DNA of 64,000 nt from contig NZ_RHQM01000012.1 in the NCBI RefSeq assembly GCF_003935375.1, positions 3,274 through 67,273 on the forward strand. Reading direction: 5' to 3'. The notes under the pieces are model-generated. The model did no database searches and was not told the DNA's origin. It saw only the letters and a program-made list of their open reading frames with translations. The DNA comes from Stutzerimonas xanthomarina (lineage in GTDB: Bacteria > Pseudomonadota > Gammaproteobacteria > Pseudomonadales > Pseudomonadaceae). Both the position numbers and the translations under genes were made by a program. This document shows, one piece after another, positions 1 to 16,396 of this stretch (positions are counted from its first letter, which is position 1; the number at the start of each line of letters is the position of its first letter).

Positions 1-1132
1 CGACCATGGCAAGACCACTCTGACTGCCGCTCTGACTCGCGTGTGCTCCGAAGTTTTCGGCTCCGCTCGTGTCGACTTCGACAAGATCGATAGCGCGCCG
101 GAAGAGAAGGCTCGCGGTATCACCATCAACACTGCTCACGTAGAGTATGACTCCAATGTCCGTCACTACGCGCATGTTGACTGCCCGGGTCACGCTGACT
201 ATGTGAAGAACATGATCACCGGTGCTGCTCAGATGGATGGTGCGATCCTGGTTTGCTCCGCTGCTGATGGCCCCATGCCGCAGACTCGCGAGCACATCCT
301 GCTGTCCCGTCAGGTGGGTGTTCCGTACATCGTCGTGTTCCTGAACAAGGCCGACATGGTCGACGACGCCGAGCTGCTCGAGCTGGTCGAAATGGAAGTT
401 CGTGATCTGCTGTCGACCTATGATTTCCCGGGTGACGACACGCCGATCATCATCGGTTCCGCGCTGATGGCGCTGAATGGCGAAGATGACAACGAGCTGG
501 GCACTACTGCGGTCAAGAAGCTGGTCGAGACTCTGGATACCTACATCCCTGAGCCGGTTCGCGCCATCGACAAGCCGTTCCTGATGCCGATCGAAGACGT
601 GTTCTCCATTTCCGGTCGCGGTACCGTTGTGACTGGTCGTGTTGAGCGCGGCATCGTCAAGGTTCAGGAAGAAATCGAGATCGTTGGTCTGCGTGATACC
701 ACCAAGACCACCTGTACCGGTGTCGAAATGTTCCGCAAGCTGCTCGACGAAGGTCGTGCCGGTGAGAACTGCGGCGTTCTGCTGCGTGGTACCAAGCGTG
801 ATGACGTCGAGCGTGGCCAGGTTCTGGCCAAGCCGGGCACCATCAAGCCGCACACCAAGTTCGAAGCCGAAGTGTACGTTCTGTCCAAGGAAGAGGGTGG
901 TCGTCACACCCCGTTCTTCAAGGGCTATCGTCCGCAGTTCTACTTCCGTACCACCGACGTGACCGGTTCGTGCGAACTGCCGGAAGGCGTTGAGATGGTA
1001 ATGCCGGGCGACAACGTGAAAATGGTTGTCACCCTGATCAAGCCGATCGCCATGGAAGACGGCCTGCGCTTCGCAATTCGCGAAGGTGGTCGTACCGTTG
1101 GTGCCGGCGTGGTTGCCAAGATCGTCGAATAA
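1..1132 (+). CDS. tuf: Elongation factor Tu, first copy, 5' end outside window
   Basis: EF-Tu is the GTPase that delivers aminoacyl-tRNA to the ribosome. The reading frame is open from base 2 (a GAC codon inside the GHVDHGKT P-loop), so roughly the first 21 codons lie before the window. DCPGHADY and NKAD motifs are present and the frame runs to TAA at 1130-1132. The nucleotide sequence is almost the same as the complete tuf at 16397-17590: I found only four differences (bases 124, 133, 148, 1129), all synonymous. Being directly upstream of tRNA-Trp-secE-nusG, this is the copy called tufB in many genomes. Confidence 0.97.
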   Translation, partial: DHGKTTLTAALTRVCSEVFGSARVDFDKIDSAPEEKARGITINTAHVEYDSNVRHYAHVDCPGHADYVKNMITGAAQMDGAILVCSAADGPMPQTREHILLSRQVGVPYIVVFLNKADMVDDAELLELVEMEVRDLLSTYDFPGDDTPIIIGSALMALNGEDDNELGTTAVKKLVETLDTYIPEPVRAIDKPFLMPIEDVFSISGRGTVVTGRVERGIVKVQEEIEIVGLRDTTKTTCTGVEMFRKLLDEGRAGENCGVLLRGTKRDDVERGQVLAKPGTIKPHTKFEAEVYVLSKEEGGRHTPFFKGYRPQFYFRTTDVTGSCELPEGVEMVMPGDNVKMVVTLIKPIAMEDGLRFAIREGGRTVGAGVVAKIVE

Positions 1133-1135
1133 CGA

Positions 1136-1164
1136 TTGATCTGTTTGAAGCGGGTCGGCATAAT
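1136..1164 (+). promoter_or_regulatory. Candidate sigma70 promoter for tRNA-Trp-secE-nusG
   Basis: TTGATC at 1136-1141 and CATAAT at 1159-1164 are separated by exactly 17 bp, just after the tuf stop codon and about 20 bp before the tRNA. Read by eye against the sigma70 consensus; not experimentally supported here. Confidence 0.55.
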
Positions 1165-1183
1165 AGTCGGCCTGACTCTTACT

Positions 1184-1259
1184 AGGCCAGTAGCTCAATT
1201 GGCAGAGCGGCGGTCTCCAAAACCGCAGGTTGGGGGTTCGATTCCCTCCTGGCCTGCCA
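1184..1259 (+). tRNA. trpT: tRNA-Trp (anticodon CCA)
   Basis: The 76-nt cloverleaf has acceptor strands AGGCCAG and CTGGCCT, followed by discriminator G and an encoded CCA tail. The anticodon stem GCGGT/ACCGC encloses the loop CTCCAAA with anticodon CCA at 1217-1219, and the T arm carries GTTCGATT. It sits between tuf and secE, the conserved position in Pseudomonas, and is probably co-transcribed with secE-nusG. Confidence 0.97.
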
Positions 1260-1301
1260 TTTTCAATATCGAATTTGGCAGTCTTTACAAGGTTCTAGCA
1301 G

Positions 1302-1670
1302 ATGAATATCAAAGCTGAAGCCAATGACGCGCGCTTCGATCTGGTGAAGTGGCTTGTTGTGGCTGCTTTGGTGGTGGTTGCTGTGGTTGGTAACCAATAC
1401 TACTCCGCTGAGCCGATTCTCTATCGTGTCCTTGCAGTGCTGGCGATTGGCGTAGTTGCTGCGTTTGTTGCTTTGCAGACGTCCAAAGGGCGTTCGTTCG
1501 CTGTGTTGCTGAAAGAAGCGCGTGGCGAAATTCGCAAGGTCGTCTGGCCGACCCGTCAAGAAACCACGCAGACAACGTTGATCGTTGTTGTTGTTGTTTT
1601 GGTGATGGCGCTGCTGTTGTGGGGGCTTGATTCCCTGCTCGGTTGGTTGGTCTCCATGGTTGTTGGTTAA
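1302..1670 (+). CDS. secE: Preprotein translocase subunit SecE
   Basis: SecE is the essential clamp subunit of the SecYEG inner-membrane channel. The 122-aa product has the long gamma-proteobacterial form with three hydrophobic segments: about residues 14-31, 37-59 and 95-120. The conserved cytoplasmic amphipathic part before the last one contains KVVWPTRQE. The partner SecY is encoded at 26947-28275. nusG follows after 9 bp, the usual secE-nusG pair. Confidence 0.97.
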   Translation: MNIKAEANDARFDLVKWLVVAALVVVAVVGNQYYSAEPILYRVLAVLAIGVVAAFVALQTSKGRSFAVLLKEARGEIRKVVWPTRQETTQTTLIVVVVVLVMALLLWGLDSLLGWLVSMVVG

Positions 1671-1679
1671 GGGTGTCTC

Positions 1680-2213
1680 GTGGCTAAGCGTTGGTATGTT
1701 GTGCATGCTTACTCGGGTTACGAGAAGCACGTCATGCGCTCTCTTGTTGAGCGTGTCAAGCTTGCCGGCATGGAAGATGAGTTCGGCGAGATTCTCGTTC
1801 CCACCGAAGAGGTGGTCGAGATGCGTAACGGGCAGAAGCGCAAGAGTGAGCGAAAGTTCTTCCCTGGTTACGTTCTGGTTCAGATGGAAATGAGTGAGGG
1901 TACTTGGCACCTCGTCAAGGATACTCCTCGAGTAATGGGTTTCATTGGTGGTACGGCTGACAAGCCGGCACCCATTACCGATAAAGAGGCCGAGGCTATC
2001 CTTCGTCGCGTTGCTGACGGAAGTGACAAGCCGAAGCCGAAGACGCTCTTCGAGCCGGGTGAGGTGGTGCGGGTGGCGGATGGCCCCTTCGCTGACTTCA
2101 ATGGTGTGGTTGAAGAGGTTAATTATGAGAAGAGTCGGATCCAGGTTGCGGTTCTGATCTTCGGTCGCTCTACGCCAGTAGAGCTGGAGTTCAGTCAGGT
2201 CGAGAAGGTTTAA
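1680..2213 (+). CDS. nusG: Transcription termination/antitermination factor NusG
   Basis: NusG binds the RNA polymerase clamp and links it to Rho or to ribosomal protein S10. The 177-aa protein begins [14 protein letters not shown] with an N-terminal NGN domain (to about residue 115) and ends with a KOW domain from about residue 122 ([16 protein letters not shown]). The start is GTG at 1680, which gives the family's usual length. An intrinsic terminator follows at 2233-2259. Confidence 0.97.
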   Translation: MAKRWYVVHAYSGYEKHVMRSLVERVKLAGMEDEFGEILVPTEEVVEMRNGQKRKSERKFFPGYVLVQMEMSEGTWHLVKDTPRVMGFIGGTADKPAPITDKEAEAILRRVADGSDKPKPKTLFEPGEVVRVADGPFADFNGVVEEVNYEKSRIQVAVLIFGRSTPVELEFSQVEKV

Positions 2214-2232
2214 CTGAACGAAGCATCCCTCA

Positions 2233-2259
2233 CCCCGCAGTTTCAGGCTGCGGGGTTTT
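2233..2259 (+). terminator. Intrinsic terminator after nusG
   Basis: An 8-bp GC-rich stem (CCCCGCAG 2233-2240 with CTGCGGGG 2248-2255) and a 7-nt loop are followed by TTTT. It separates secE-nusG from the rplKAJL-rpoBC group and may act as a partial attenuator. Confidence 0.8.
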
Positions 2260-2285
2260 GTCGTCACTGGGATAAATCAGTAATG

Positions 2286-2309
2286 GGGAGCCGAAAGGCG
2301 CTATAACCC
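2286..2309 (+). promoter_or_regulatory. Possible L1-binding leader site upstream of rplK
   Basis: GGG-AG-CC (2286-2292), a GAAA tetraloop, then GG-CGCTATAA-CCC (2297-2309) can fold into two short helices around an asymmetric internal loop. Autoregulatory L1 sites in L11 leaders have this general shape and mimic the 23S L1 stalk. It lies 15 nt before the rplK start. The assignment rests on shape and position only. Confidence 0.4.
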
Positions 2310-2323
2310 GTAATGGAGTAACT

Positions 2324-2755
2324 ATGGCTAAGAAAATTCAAGCTTACATCAAGCTTCAGGTAAAGGCCGGTCAGGCTAACCCGTCGCCGCCCGTTGGTCC
2401 TGCCTTGGGTCAGCACGGCGTAAACATCATGGAGTTCTGCAAGGCATTCAATGCCAGGACCCAGGGCCAGGAGCCCGGTCTGCCAACTCCAGTGATCATC
2501 ACTGTATACAGCGATCGTAGCTTCACCTTTGAAACCAAGAGTACTCCGGCTGCGGTGCTGCTGAAGAAAGCTGCTGGTATCACCAGCGGTTCCGCTCGCC
2601 CCAACACCCAGAAGGTCGGCACCGTCACTCGTGCGCAGTTGGAAGAGATCGCCAAAACCAAGCAGGCTGATCTGACTGCTGCCGAAATGGAGGCTGCTGT
2701 TCGGACCATCGCTGGTTCCGCTCGCAGCATGGGCCTGAACGTGGAGGGTGTGTAA
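2324..2755 (+). CDS. rplK: 50S ribosomal protein L11
   Basis: L11 forms the base of the GTPase-associated stalk with 23S rRNA and is needed for RelA activation. The 143-aa protein has the usual length, with an N-terminal domain ([22 protein letters not shown]) and an rRNA-binding C-terminal domain. Its TAA overlaps the ATG of rplA by one base (TAATG), implying translational coupling. Confidence 0.97.
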   Translation: MAKKIQAYIKLQVKAGQANPSPPVGPALGQHGVNIMEFCKAFNARTQGQEPGLPTPVIITVYSDRSFTFETKSTPAAVLLKKAAGITSGSARPNTQKVGTVTRAQLEEIAKTKQADLTAAEMEAAVRTIAGSARSMGLNVEGV

Positions 2756-3450
2756 TGGCTAAGTTGACCAAGCGCCAGAAGGCTATCGCCGAGAAAGTCG
2801 AAGCCGGCAAGCAGTACGCTTTCGAAGATGCCGCAAAGCTGTTGGCTGAGGTTTCGGCTGTTAAGTTCGCCGAGTCGTTCGATATCGCGATCAATCTGGG
2901 TGTTGATCCGCGTAAATCCGACCAGGTCGTTCGTGGCGCAACCGTTCTGCCAAATGGTACTGGCAAGAGCGTTCGTGTTGCCGTGTTCACTCAGGGTCCC
3001 GGTGCTGAAGCCGCACTGGCCGCTGGCGCAGACCGCGTTGGTATGGACGAGCTGGCTGCCGAAATGAAAGGTGGCGACCTGAACTATGACGTAGTCATCG
3101 CCTCGCCGGACGCCATGCGTGTTGTTGGTCAGTTGGGCCAGATTCTTGGTCCGCGGGGTCTGATGCCGAACCCTAAGGTAGGCACCGTAACTCCAGATGT
3201 CGCTACCGCCGTCAAGAATGCCAAAGCTGGTCAGGTACGTTTCCGTACCGACAAGAACGGCATCATCCACACCTCGGTGGGTAAGGTTGGTTTCGAGGCT
3301 GGCCAGCTGAAGCAGAACGTCGAAGCGCTGCTTTCGGATCTTAAGCGTCTGAAGCCGTCGACTTCCAAAGGTATTTACGTCAAGCGCGTGACCCTGAGCA
3401 CCACCATGGGTCCGGGACTGGTCATCGATCAGGCTTCCCTGGAAGCGTAA
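2755..3450 (+). CDS. rplA: 50S ribosomal protein L1
   Basis: L1 is the 231-aa L1-stalk protein, involved in E-site tRNA release, and in related bacteria a translational repressor of its own operon. The characteristic [14 protein letters not shown] segment is present. It is coupled to rplK by a TAATG overlap. A candidate L1 target lies upstream of rplK at 2286-2309. Confidence 0.97.
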   Translation: MAKLTKRQKAIAEKVEAGKQYAFEDAAKLLAEVSAVKFAESFDIAINLGVDPRKSDQVVRGATVLPNGTGKSVRVAVFTQGPGAEAALAAGADRVGMDELAAEMKGGDLNYDVVIASPDAMRVVGQLGQILGPRGLMPNPKVGTVTPDVATAVKNAKAGQVRFRTDKNGIIHTSVGKVGFEAGQLKQNVEALLSDLKRLKPSTSKGIYVKRVTLSTTMGPGLVIDQASLEA

Positions 3451-3641
3451 GGCGACGGCGCCCCTTCGAGGGCGCCTGCTAAGATTGGGGTCCCTGCCTG
3501 GCGGGGGCTATCCAAGACCGTAGGCGGCGAAAGCCTTAAACCGCAAGCCTACGCAGAGGTGCTCCCGATTCGTACCGAATCAGACACCAAATCCAGTCCG
3601 GTTTCGACCGGATGAAACGGTAACATCCAGGAGTGTAACCC
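3451..3641 (+). promoter_or_regulatory. L10 leader (autoregulatory mRNA element)
   Basis: The 191-nt gap before rplJ holds a GC hairpin (GGCGCCC 3457-3463 with GGGCGCC 3470-3476, no U-tract). It also holds a longer element with stem GTAGGC 3520-3525 / GCCTAC 3547-3552 enclosing GGC-GAAA-GCC and a TTAAACCGCAA bulge. In the rplJL operons of proteobacteria this region binds the L10(L12) complex to repress translation. The match is to the general form of the L10 leader, not a covariance-model hit. Confidence 0.7.
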
Positions 3642-4142
3642 GTGGCAATCAAACTCGAAGACAAGAAGGCCATCGTCGCTGAAGTCAACGAGGCTGCCAA
3701 AGCCGCCCTGTCCGCTGTCGTGGCTGATGCCCGTGGCGTGACCGTGGGGGCCATGACCGGACTCCGTAAAGAGGCCCGCGAAGCTGGTGTTTACGTGCGT
3801 GTTGTACGTAACACCCTGCTGCGCCGCGCTGTTGATGGCACGCAGTTCGAAGTGCTCAACGACGTGTTCAAAGGCCCGACCCTGATTGCGTTCTCCAACG
3901 AACATCCGGGCGCTGCTGCTCGTATCTTCAAGGAGTTCTCCAAGGGTCAGGACAAGTTCGAGATCAAGGCCGCTGCGTTCGAGGGGCAGTTCCTCGCAGC
4001 CAACCAGATCGACGTACTGGCAACTCTGCCGACCTATGACGAAGCCATTTCTCAGCTGATGAGCGTTATCCAAGGCGCCACCAGCAAGCTGGCTCGTACA
4101 CTGGCGGCCGTTCGCGACCAGAAAGAAGCTGCTGCCGCGTAA
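3642..4142 (+). CDS. rplJ: 50S ribosomal protein L10
   Basis: L10 anchors the L7/L12 dimers on the stalk and represses rplJL translation. The 166-aa product starts at GTG 3642 with AGGAG upstream and has an alpha-helical C-terminus that binds L12. rplL follows after 74 bp. Confidence 0.97.
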   Translation: MAIKLEDKKAIVAEVNEAAKAALSAVVADARGVTVGAMTGLRKEAREAGVYVRVVRNTLLRRAVDGTQFEVLNDVFKGPTLIAFSNEHPGAAARIFKEFSKGQDKFEIKAAAFEGQFLAANQIDVLATLPTYDEAISQLMSVIQGATSKLARTLAAVRDQKEAAAA

Positions 4143-4216
4143 TAGCGTAGATTCTTTCGCAATCACTTTTTGAATTAGATGGCCGTAGGCCGTCACCTAA
4201 TACAGGAACTAGAGTC

Positions 4217-4585
4217 ATGGCTCTGACCAACGAAGATATCATCAACGCCGTTTCCGAAATGTCCGTGATGCAGGTTGTTGAACTGATCAAGGCGATGGAA
4301 GAGAAGTTCGGCGTGACCGCTGCTGCTGCCACCGTTGCTGCTGCTGGCCCGGCTGCTGCTGCTGTCGAAGAGCAAACCGAGTTCACCATCGTTCTGGCTG
4401 AAGCTGGCGAAAAGAAGGTCAACGTGATCAAGGCTGTTCGCGAGCTGACCGGCCTGGGCCTGAAAGAAGCCAAGGCTGTCGTTGACGGCGCCCCGGGCGT
4501 GGTCAAGGAAGGCGTTTCGAAAGAAGAAGCCGAAGCAGCCAAGAAGACTCTGGAAGAAGCAGGCGCCAAAGTCGAGCTCAAGTAA
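4217..4585 (+). CDS. rplL: 50S ribosomal protein L7/L12
   Basis: This is the multicopy stalk protein that recruits EF-Tu and EF-G. It is 122 aa: an N-terminal dimerisation domain, an Ala-rich hinge at about residues 33-52, and a globular C-terminal domain with [20 protein letters not shown] strong hairpin with a U-tract at 4632-4660 follows, so stalk proteins can be made in excess over RNA polymerase. Confidence 0.98.
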   Translation: MALTNEDIINAVSEMSVMQVVELIKAMEEKFGVTAAAATVAAAGPAAAAVEEQTEFTIVLAEAGEKKVNVIKAVRELTGLGLKEAKAVVDGAPGVVKEGVSKEEAEAAKKTLEEAGAKVELK

Positions 4586-4631
4586 GCGACGACTTTGCGT
4601 CTACAGCCCGAGCGACTCGCGAAAGGCTGAT

Positions 4632-4660
4632 GGCTGGTGGCTTTTGCCACCGGCCTTTTT
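4632..4660 (+). terminator. Attenuator/terminator between rplL and rpoB
   Basis: A 10-bp stem, GGCTGGTGGC (4632-4641) with GCCACCGGCC (4646-4655) including one G-U pair, has a TTTT loop and is followed by TTTTT. A partial terminator at this place is well known in E. coli and sets the ratio of L12 to RpoB. Here it is inferred from position and structure. Confidence 0.8.
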
Positions 4661-4716
4661 CCGTTATGGAAAGTCAGCCCTGCTGGCTATTCCTCGGAAA
4701 GCCACTTTAGGGTGGT

Positions 4717-4768
4717 GCGAATCAAGGGATTCGCAAGATTTTCTGGCTGCTCCCGTCGGGAGAAGCCA
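4717..4768 (+). other. Two hairpins in the rpoB leader
   Basis: GCGAATC 4717-4723 pairs with GATTCGC 4728-4734. TGGCT-G-CTCCC (4744-4754) pairs with GGGAG-A-AGCCA (4758-4768) around a GTC loop. Neither has a U-tract. E. coli has an RNase III processing site in this interval, so these may be processing structures; that is inference. Confidence 0.45.
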
Positions 4769-4798
4769 ACAAGCAGGTGACCAAGCTGGGGAACGCTG

Positions 4799-7700
4799 AT
4801 GGCTTACTCATACACTGAGAAAAAACGTATCCGCAAGGACTTTAGCAAGTTACCGCACGTGATGGACGTGCCGTATCTTTTGGCCATCCAGCTGGATTCG
4901 TACCGCGAATTCCTGCAGGCGGGAGCGACCAAAGATCAGTTCCGCGACATTGGCTTGCATGCAGCCTTCAAATCCGTTTTCCCGATTATCAGCTATTCCG
5001 GCAATGCAGCGCTGGAATACGTCGGCTATCGCCTGGGCGAGCCGGCTTTCGATGTCAAGGAATGTGTCCTGCGCGGCGTGACCTTCGCCGTTCCGCTGCG
5101 CGTCAAGGTGCGCCTGATCATTTTCGACAAAGAGTCGTCGAACAAGGCCATCAAGGACATCAAGGAGCAGGAAGTCTACATGGGGGAAATCCCCCTGATG
5201 ACCGAGAACGGTACCTTTATCATCAACGGTACCGAGCGCGTTATTGTCTCCCAGCTGCACCGCTCGCCGGGCGTGTTCTTCGATCACGACCGTGGCAAGA
5301 CTCACAGCTCCGGTAAGCTTTTGTATTCTGCTCGTATCATTCCTTACCGTGGCTCTTGGCTGGACTTCGAATTCGATCCGAAGGATGCCGTATTCGTCCG
5401 TATCGATCGTCGCCGCAAGCTGCCCGCTTCGGTACTTCTGCGTGCTTTGAATTACAGCACCGAAGAAATTCTCGATGCCTTCTACGACACCAACATCTTC
5501 CATGTGAAGGGCGAAACCCTTGCGTTGGAGCTGGTGCCGCAGCGTCTGCGTGGCGAGATCGCCACGTTCGACATCAAGGATGAGAACGGCAAGGTCATCG
5601 TCGAGCAGGGGCGTCGCATCACGGCTCGTCACATCAATCAGCTCGATAAGTCCGGTATCAAAGAGCTTGAGATGCCGATGGACTACGTCTTGGGGCGCAC
5701 CGTTGCCAAGGCGATCGTGCATCCGGCCACTGGCGAAATCATCGCGGAGTGCAACACCGAGCTGACGGTTGATGCCATGGCGAAGATCGTCAAGGCTCAG
5801 GTCGTTCGTTTCGAGACCCTGTACACCAACGATATCGACTGCGGTCCGTTCATTTCCGATACGCTGAAGATCGACTCGACCACCAACCAGCTTGAAGCGC
5901 TGGTCGAGATCTATCGCATGATGCGTCCTGGCGAGCCGCCAACCAAGGATGCAGCCGAGACGTTGTTCAACAATCTGTTCTTCGCCTCGGAGCGCTACGA
6001 CCTGTCCGCTGTGGGTCGGATGAAGTTCAACCGTCGTATCGGTCGTACCGAGATCGAGGGTTCAGGCGTTCTGAGCCGCGAAGACATCGTCGCCGTCCTC
6101 AAGACCCTGGTCGATATTCGTAACGGCAAGGGCATCGTTGACGACATCGATCACCTGGGTAACCGTCGTGTTCGTTGCGTTGGCGAGATGGCCGAGAACC
6201 AGTTCCGCGTTGGTCTGGTCCGTGTTGAGCGCGCCGTCAAGGAGCGTCTGTCGATGGCCGAAAGTGAAGGCCTGATGCCGCAGGACCTGATCAATGCCAA
6301 GCCGGTTGCGGCGGCGGTCAAGGAATTCTTCGGTTCCAGCCAGCTTTCGCAGTTCATGGACCAGAACAACCCGCTGTCGGAAATCACCCACAAGCGCCGT
6401 GTTTCCGCACTTGGCCCGGGTGGTCTGACCCGTGAGCGCGCCGGCTTCGAAGTGCGTGACGTACACCCGACCCACTACGGTCGCGTATGCCCGATCGAGA
6501 CTCCTGAAGGTCCGAACATCGGCCTGATCAACTCACTGGCTGCCTATGCTCGCACCAACCAGTACGGCTTCCTGGAAAGCCCGTACCGCGTGGTCAAGGA
6601 AGGCGAGGTCACTGATGAGATCGTGTTCCTCTCGGCGATCGAAGAAGCCGACCATGTTATCGCTCAGGCCAGCGCCAAGCTGGAAGGTCGCAAGCTGGTC
6701 GACGAACTGGTTGCTGTACGTCACTTGAACGAATTTACCGTCAAGGCTCCGGAAGACGTGACCCTGATGGACGTGTCGCCCAAGCAGGTCGTTTCCGTCG
6801 CTGCCTCGCTGATTCCGTTCCTCGAGCACGACGACGCCAACCGCGCTCTGATGGGCTCGAACATGCAGCGTCAGGCGGTGCCGACTCTGCGTTCGGACAA
6901 GCCGCTGGTCGGTACTGGTATGGAGCGCAACGTGGCGCGCGACTCCGGCGTTTGCGTGGTTGCCCGTCGTGGCGGTGTGATCGATTCAGTCGACGCGAGC
7001 CGTGTAGTCGTACGTGTTCATGATGGGGAGGTCGAGACCGGCGAAGCTGGTGTCGACATCTACAACCTGACCAAGTACACCCGTTCCAACCAGAACACCT
7101 GCATCAACCAGCGTCCGCTGGTTCGCAAGGGTGACGTGGTGGAGCGTGGCGACATCATGGCTGACGGCCCTTCCACTGATATGGGGGAGCTGGCGCTCGG
7201 GCAGAACATGCGCGTCGCGTTCATGCCTTGGAACGGCTACAACTTCGAAGACTCCATCCTCCTCTCGGAGCGTGTGGTTCAGGAAGATCGTTTCACCACT
7301 ATCCATATCCAGGAACTGACCTGTGTGTCGCGTGACACCAAGCTCGGTCCAGAGGAAATCACCGCGGACATCCCGAACGTGGGCGAAGCGGCGCTGAACA
7401 AGCTGGACGAGGCGGGTATTGTCTACGTTGGTGCCGAAGTCGGCCCGGGCGATATCCTGGTCGGCAAGGTGACTCCGAAAGGCGAAACCCAGCTGACTCC
7501 GGAAGAGAAGCTCCTGCGCGCGATCTTCGGTGAGAAGGCGTCCGATGTGAAGGACACCTCTCTGCGTGTGCCGACTGGCACCAAAGGTACCGTTATCGAC
7601 GTGCAGGTCTTCATCCGCGACGGTGTCGAGCGCGACTCCCGTGCGCTGGCTATCGAGAAGATGCAACTCGACGAGATCCGCAAGGACCTCAACGAGGAGT

Positions 7701-8869
7701 TCCGTATCGTCGAAGGCGCTACCTTCGAACGCCTGCGCTCGGCTCTGGTTGGCGCGACTGCCGAGGGCGGTGCCGGCCTCAAGAAAGGTGCTGTCATCAC
7801 TGACGAGATCCTCGACGGGTTGGAGCATGGGCAGTGGTTCAAGCTGCGCATGGCCGAAGATGCGCTGAACGAGCAATTGGAAAAGGCTCAGGCCTACATC
7901 TCCGATCGCCGTCAGCTGCTCGACGACAAGTTCGAAGACAAGAAGCGCAAGCTGCAGCAGGGCGACGACCTGGCGCCGGGCGTACTGAAGATCGTCAAGG
8001 TTTACCTGGCGATCAAGCGTCGCATCCAGCCGGGCGACAAGATGGCTGGTCGTCACGGTAACAAGGGTGTCGTCTCGGTCATCATGCCGGTCGAAGACAT
8101 GCCGCATGACGCCAACGGCACGCCGGTCGACATCGTGCTCAACCCGCTTGGCGTACCGTCGCGTATGAACGTCGGTCAGATCCTCGAAACCCACCTGGGC
8201 CTCGCCGCCAAGGGCCTGGGCGAGAAGATCAATCTGATGCTCGAAGAGCAGCGCAAGGTCGCCGAGCTGCGCAAGTTCCTGCACGAGATCTATAACGAGA
8301 TCGGCGGCCGTCAGGAAAATCTGGACGACCTGAGCGATCAGGAAGTGCTGGACCTGGCCAACAACCTGCGCAAGGGCGTTCCGATGGCTACTCCGGTATT
8401 TGACGGAGCCAAGGAGCGCGAGATCAAGGCCATGCTGAAGCTGGCTGATCTGCCAGAAAGCGGTCAGATGCAGCTGTTCGACGGTCGTACCGGCAACAAA
8501 TTCGAGCGCACCACCACGGTCGGCTACATGTACATGCTCAAGCTGAACCACCTGGTCGACGACAAGATGCACGCGCGTTCCACCGGTTCCTACAGCCTGG
8601 TTACCCAGCAGCCGCTGGGTGGTAAGGCGCAGTTCGGTGGTCAGCGCTTCGGGGAGATGGAGGTCTGGGCGCTGGAAGCCTATGGCGCCGCGTACACCCT
8701 GCAGGAAATGCTCACGGTCAAGTCGGACGACGTGAACGGGCGGACCAAGATGTACAAGAACATCGTGGACGGCGATCACCGTATGGAGGCCGGCATGCCG
8801 GAGTCCTTCAACGTGTTGATCAAAGAGATCCGCTCGCTCGGTATCGATATCGATCTGGAAACCGAATAA
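4799..8869 (+). CDS. rpoB: DNA-directed RNA polymerase subunit beta
   Basis: RpoB forms one side of the polymerase catalytic cleft. It is 1356 aa, the Pseudomonas length (E. coli 1342). The rifampicin pocket around codons 517-541 reads [20 protein letters not shown] followed by RVSALGPGG, with D521 encoded at 6359-6361. No known resistance substitution is visible, so the protein looks rifampicin-sensitive. The C-terminus contains the [16 protein letters not shown] motif. rpoC follows 65 bp downstream. Confidence 0.99.
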   Translation: MAYSYTEKKRIRKDFSKLPHVMDVPYLLAIQLDSYREFLQAGATKDQFRDIGLHAAFKSVFPIISYSGNAALEYVGYRLGEPAFDVKECVLRGVTFAVPLRVKVRLIIFDKESSNKAIKDIKEQEVYMGEIPLMTENGTFIINGTERVIVSQLHRSPGVFFDHDRGKTHSSGKLLYSARIIPYRGSWLDFEFDPKDAVFVRIDRRRKLPASVLLRALNYSTEEILDAFYDTNIFHVKGETLALELVPQRLRGEIATFDIKDENGKVIVEQGRRITARHINQLDKSGIKELEMPMDYVLGRTVAKAIVHPATGEIIAECNTELTVDAMAKIVKAQVVRFETLYTNDIDCGPFISDTLKIDSTTNQLEALVEIYRMMRPGEPPTKDAAETLFNNLFFASERYDLSAVGRMKFNRRIGRTEIEGSGVLSREDIVAVLKTLVDIRNGKGIVDDIDHLGNRRVRCVGEMAENQFRVGLVRVERAVKERLSMAESEGLMPQDLINAKPVAAAVKEFFGSSQLSQFMDQNNPLSEITHKRRVSALGPGGLTRERAGFEVRDVHPTHYGRVCPIETPEGPNIGLINSLAAYARTNQYGFLESPYRVVKEGEVTDEIVFLSAIEEADHVIAQASAKLEGRKLVDELVAVRHLNEFTVKAPEDVTLMDVSPKQVVSVAASLIPFLEHDDANRALMGSNMQRQAVPTLRSDKPLVGTGMERNVARDSGVCVVARRGGVIDSVDASRVVVRVHDGEVETGEAGVDIYNLTKYTRSNQNTCINQRPLVRKGDVVERGDIMADGPSTDMGELALGQNMRVAFMPWNGYNFEDSILLSERVVQEDRFTTIHIQELTCVSRDTKLGPEEITADIPNVGEAALNKLDEAGIVYVGAEVGPGDILVGKVTPKGETQLTPEEKLLRAIFGEKASDVKDTSLRVPTGTKGTVIDVQVFIRDGVERDSRALAIEKMQLDEIRKDLNEEFRIVEGATFERLRSALVGATAEGGAGLKKGAVITDEILDGLEHGQWFKLRMAEDALNEQLEKAQAYISDRRQLLDDKFEDKKRKLQQGDDLAPGVLKIVKVYLAIKRRIQPGDKMAGRHGNKGVVSVIMPVEDMPHDANGTPVDIVLNPLGVPSRMNVGQILETHLGLAAKGLGEKINLMLEEQRKVAELRKFLHEIYNEIGGRQENLDDLSDQEVLDLANNLRKGVPMATPVFDGAKEREIKAMLKLADLPESGQMQLFDGRTGNKFERTTTVGYMYMLKLNHLVDDKMHARSTGSYSLVTQQPLGGKAQFGGQRFGEMEVWALEAYGAAYTLQEMLTVKSDDVNGRTKMYKNIVDGDHRMEAGMPESFNVLIKEIRSLGIDIDLETE

Positions 8870-8934
8870 CCACGCACCGCCTGCGCGGCGCCCGGCACTG
8901 GCCGGGTGTCGCAGGTCCGTGAGGAGGAAAGGCC

Positions 8935-13134
<4,200 letters not shown>

Positions 13135-13168
13135 AGTGCTTGGCCTCGGTTACAAGCCGGGGCCTGCC

Positions 13169-13197
13169 TTGACGGTGGGCGAGAAGCTCTTTAGACT
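13169..13197 (+). promoter_or_regulatory. Candidate sigma70 promoter for the rpsL (str) operon
   Basis: TTGACG (13169-13174) and TAGACT (13192-13197) are exactly 17 bp apart in the rpoC-rpsL gap. The expected start site, near 13204, lies just before a terminator-like hairpin at 13214-13240, so the leader may be attenuated. Confidence 0.6.
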
Positions 13198-13213
13198 CTC
13201 GTACCCCTAATTT

Positions 13214-13240
13214 GGCGGGGCTTCGTGCCCTGCCATTTTT
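13214..13240 (+). terminator. Terminator-like hairpin between rpoC and rpsL
   Basis: GGCGGGGC (13214-13221) pairs with GCCCTGCC (13227-13234), with one G-U pair and a TTCGT loop, and is followed by ATTTTT. It can end rpoBC transcripts. Because it is downstream of the candidate str promoter it could also attenuate that leader. Confidence 0.7.
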
Positions 13241-13274
13241 CGTTTGTGTCGAAAGACAACAGTGGAGCTAGTAG

Positions 13275-13646
13275 ATGGCAACTATCAACCAGCTGGTACG
13301 TCAGCCGCGTAAGCGGGTCGTCGAGAAAAGCGACGTCCCTGCGCTGCAAAACTGCCCGCAACGTCGTGGAGTGTGCACTCGTGTGTACACCACCACGCCG
13401 AAGAAACCGAACTCCGCACTGCGTAAAGTGTGCCGTGTTCGTCTGACCAATGGCTATGAAGTCGCCTCGTACATCGGCGGTGAAGGTCACAACCTGCAAG
13501 AGCACAGCGTAGTGCTGATCCGTGGCGGTCGTGTAAAAGACCTTCCGGGTGTGCGTTACCACACCGTGCGCGGCTCGCTGGATACTTCCGGCGTGAAAGA
13601 CCGTAAGCAGGGTCGTTCCAAGTACGGCGCCAAGCGTCCGAAGTAA
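13275..13646 (+). CDS. rpsL: 30S ribosomal protein S12
   Basis: S12 sits at the decoding centre. At 123 aa it has the normal length. K43 (in [13 protein letters not shown]) and K88 (in [10 protein letters not shown]) are the wild-type residues whose changes give streptomycin resistance elsewhere, so the allele looks sensitive. It is the first gene of the str group rpsL-rpsG-fusA-tuf. Confidence 0.98.
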   Translation: MATINQLVRQPRKRVVEKSDVPALQNCPQRRGVCTRVYTTTPKKPNSALRKVCRVRLTNGYEVASYIGGEGHNLQEHSVVLIRGGRVKDLPGVRYHTVRGSLDTSGVKDRKQGRSKYGAKRPK

Positions 13647-13723
13647 GCAGCATTTCTATTTATTTGAGTCGATAAGAGTAAGGTCGGACGTAGCCCGCGC
13701 GTTACCGTTCCGAGCTAACCTGA

Positions 13724-14215
<492 letters not shown>

Positions 14216-14245
14216 ATTAAGCGCAACTTTTACGAGGACCTTATT

Positions 14246-16366
<2,121 letters not shown>

Positions 16367-16396
16367 TTCAGCCCTTTAAGTAAGAGGTTTACTGTC

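Noticed and set aside
2302..2307. TATAAC before rplK considered as a -10 box
   Set aside because: No acceptable -35 lies 16-18 bp upstream, and the bases are better explained as part of the possible L1-binding hairpin.
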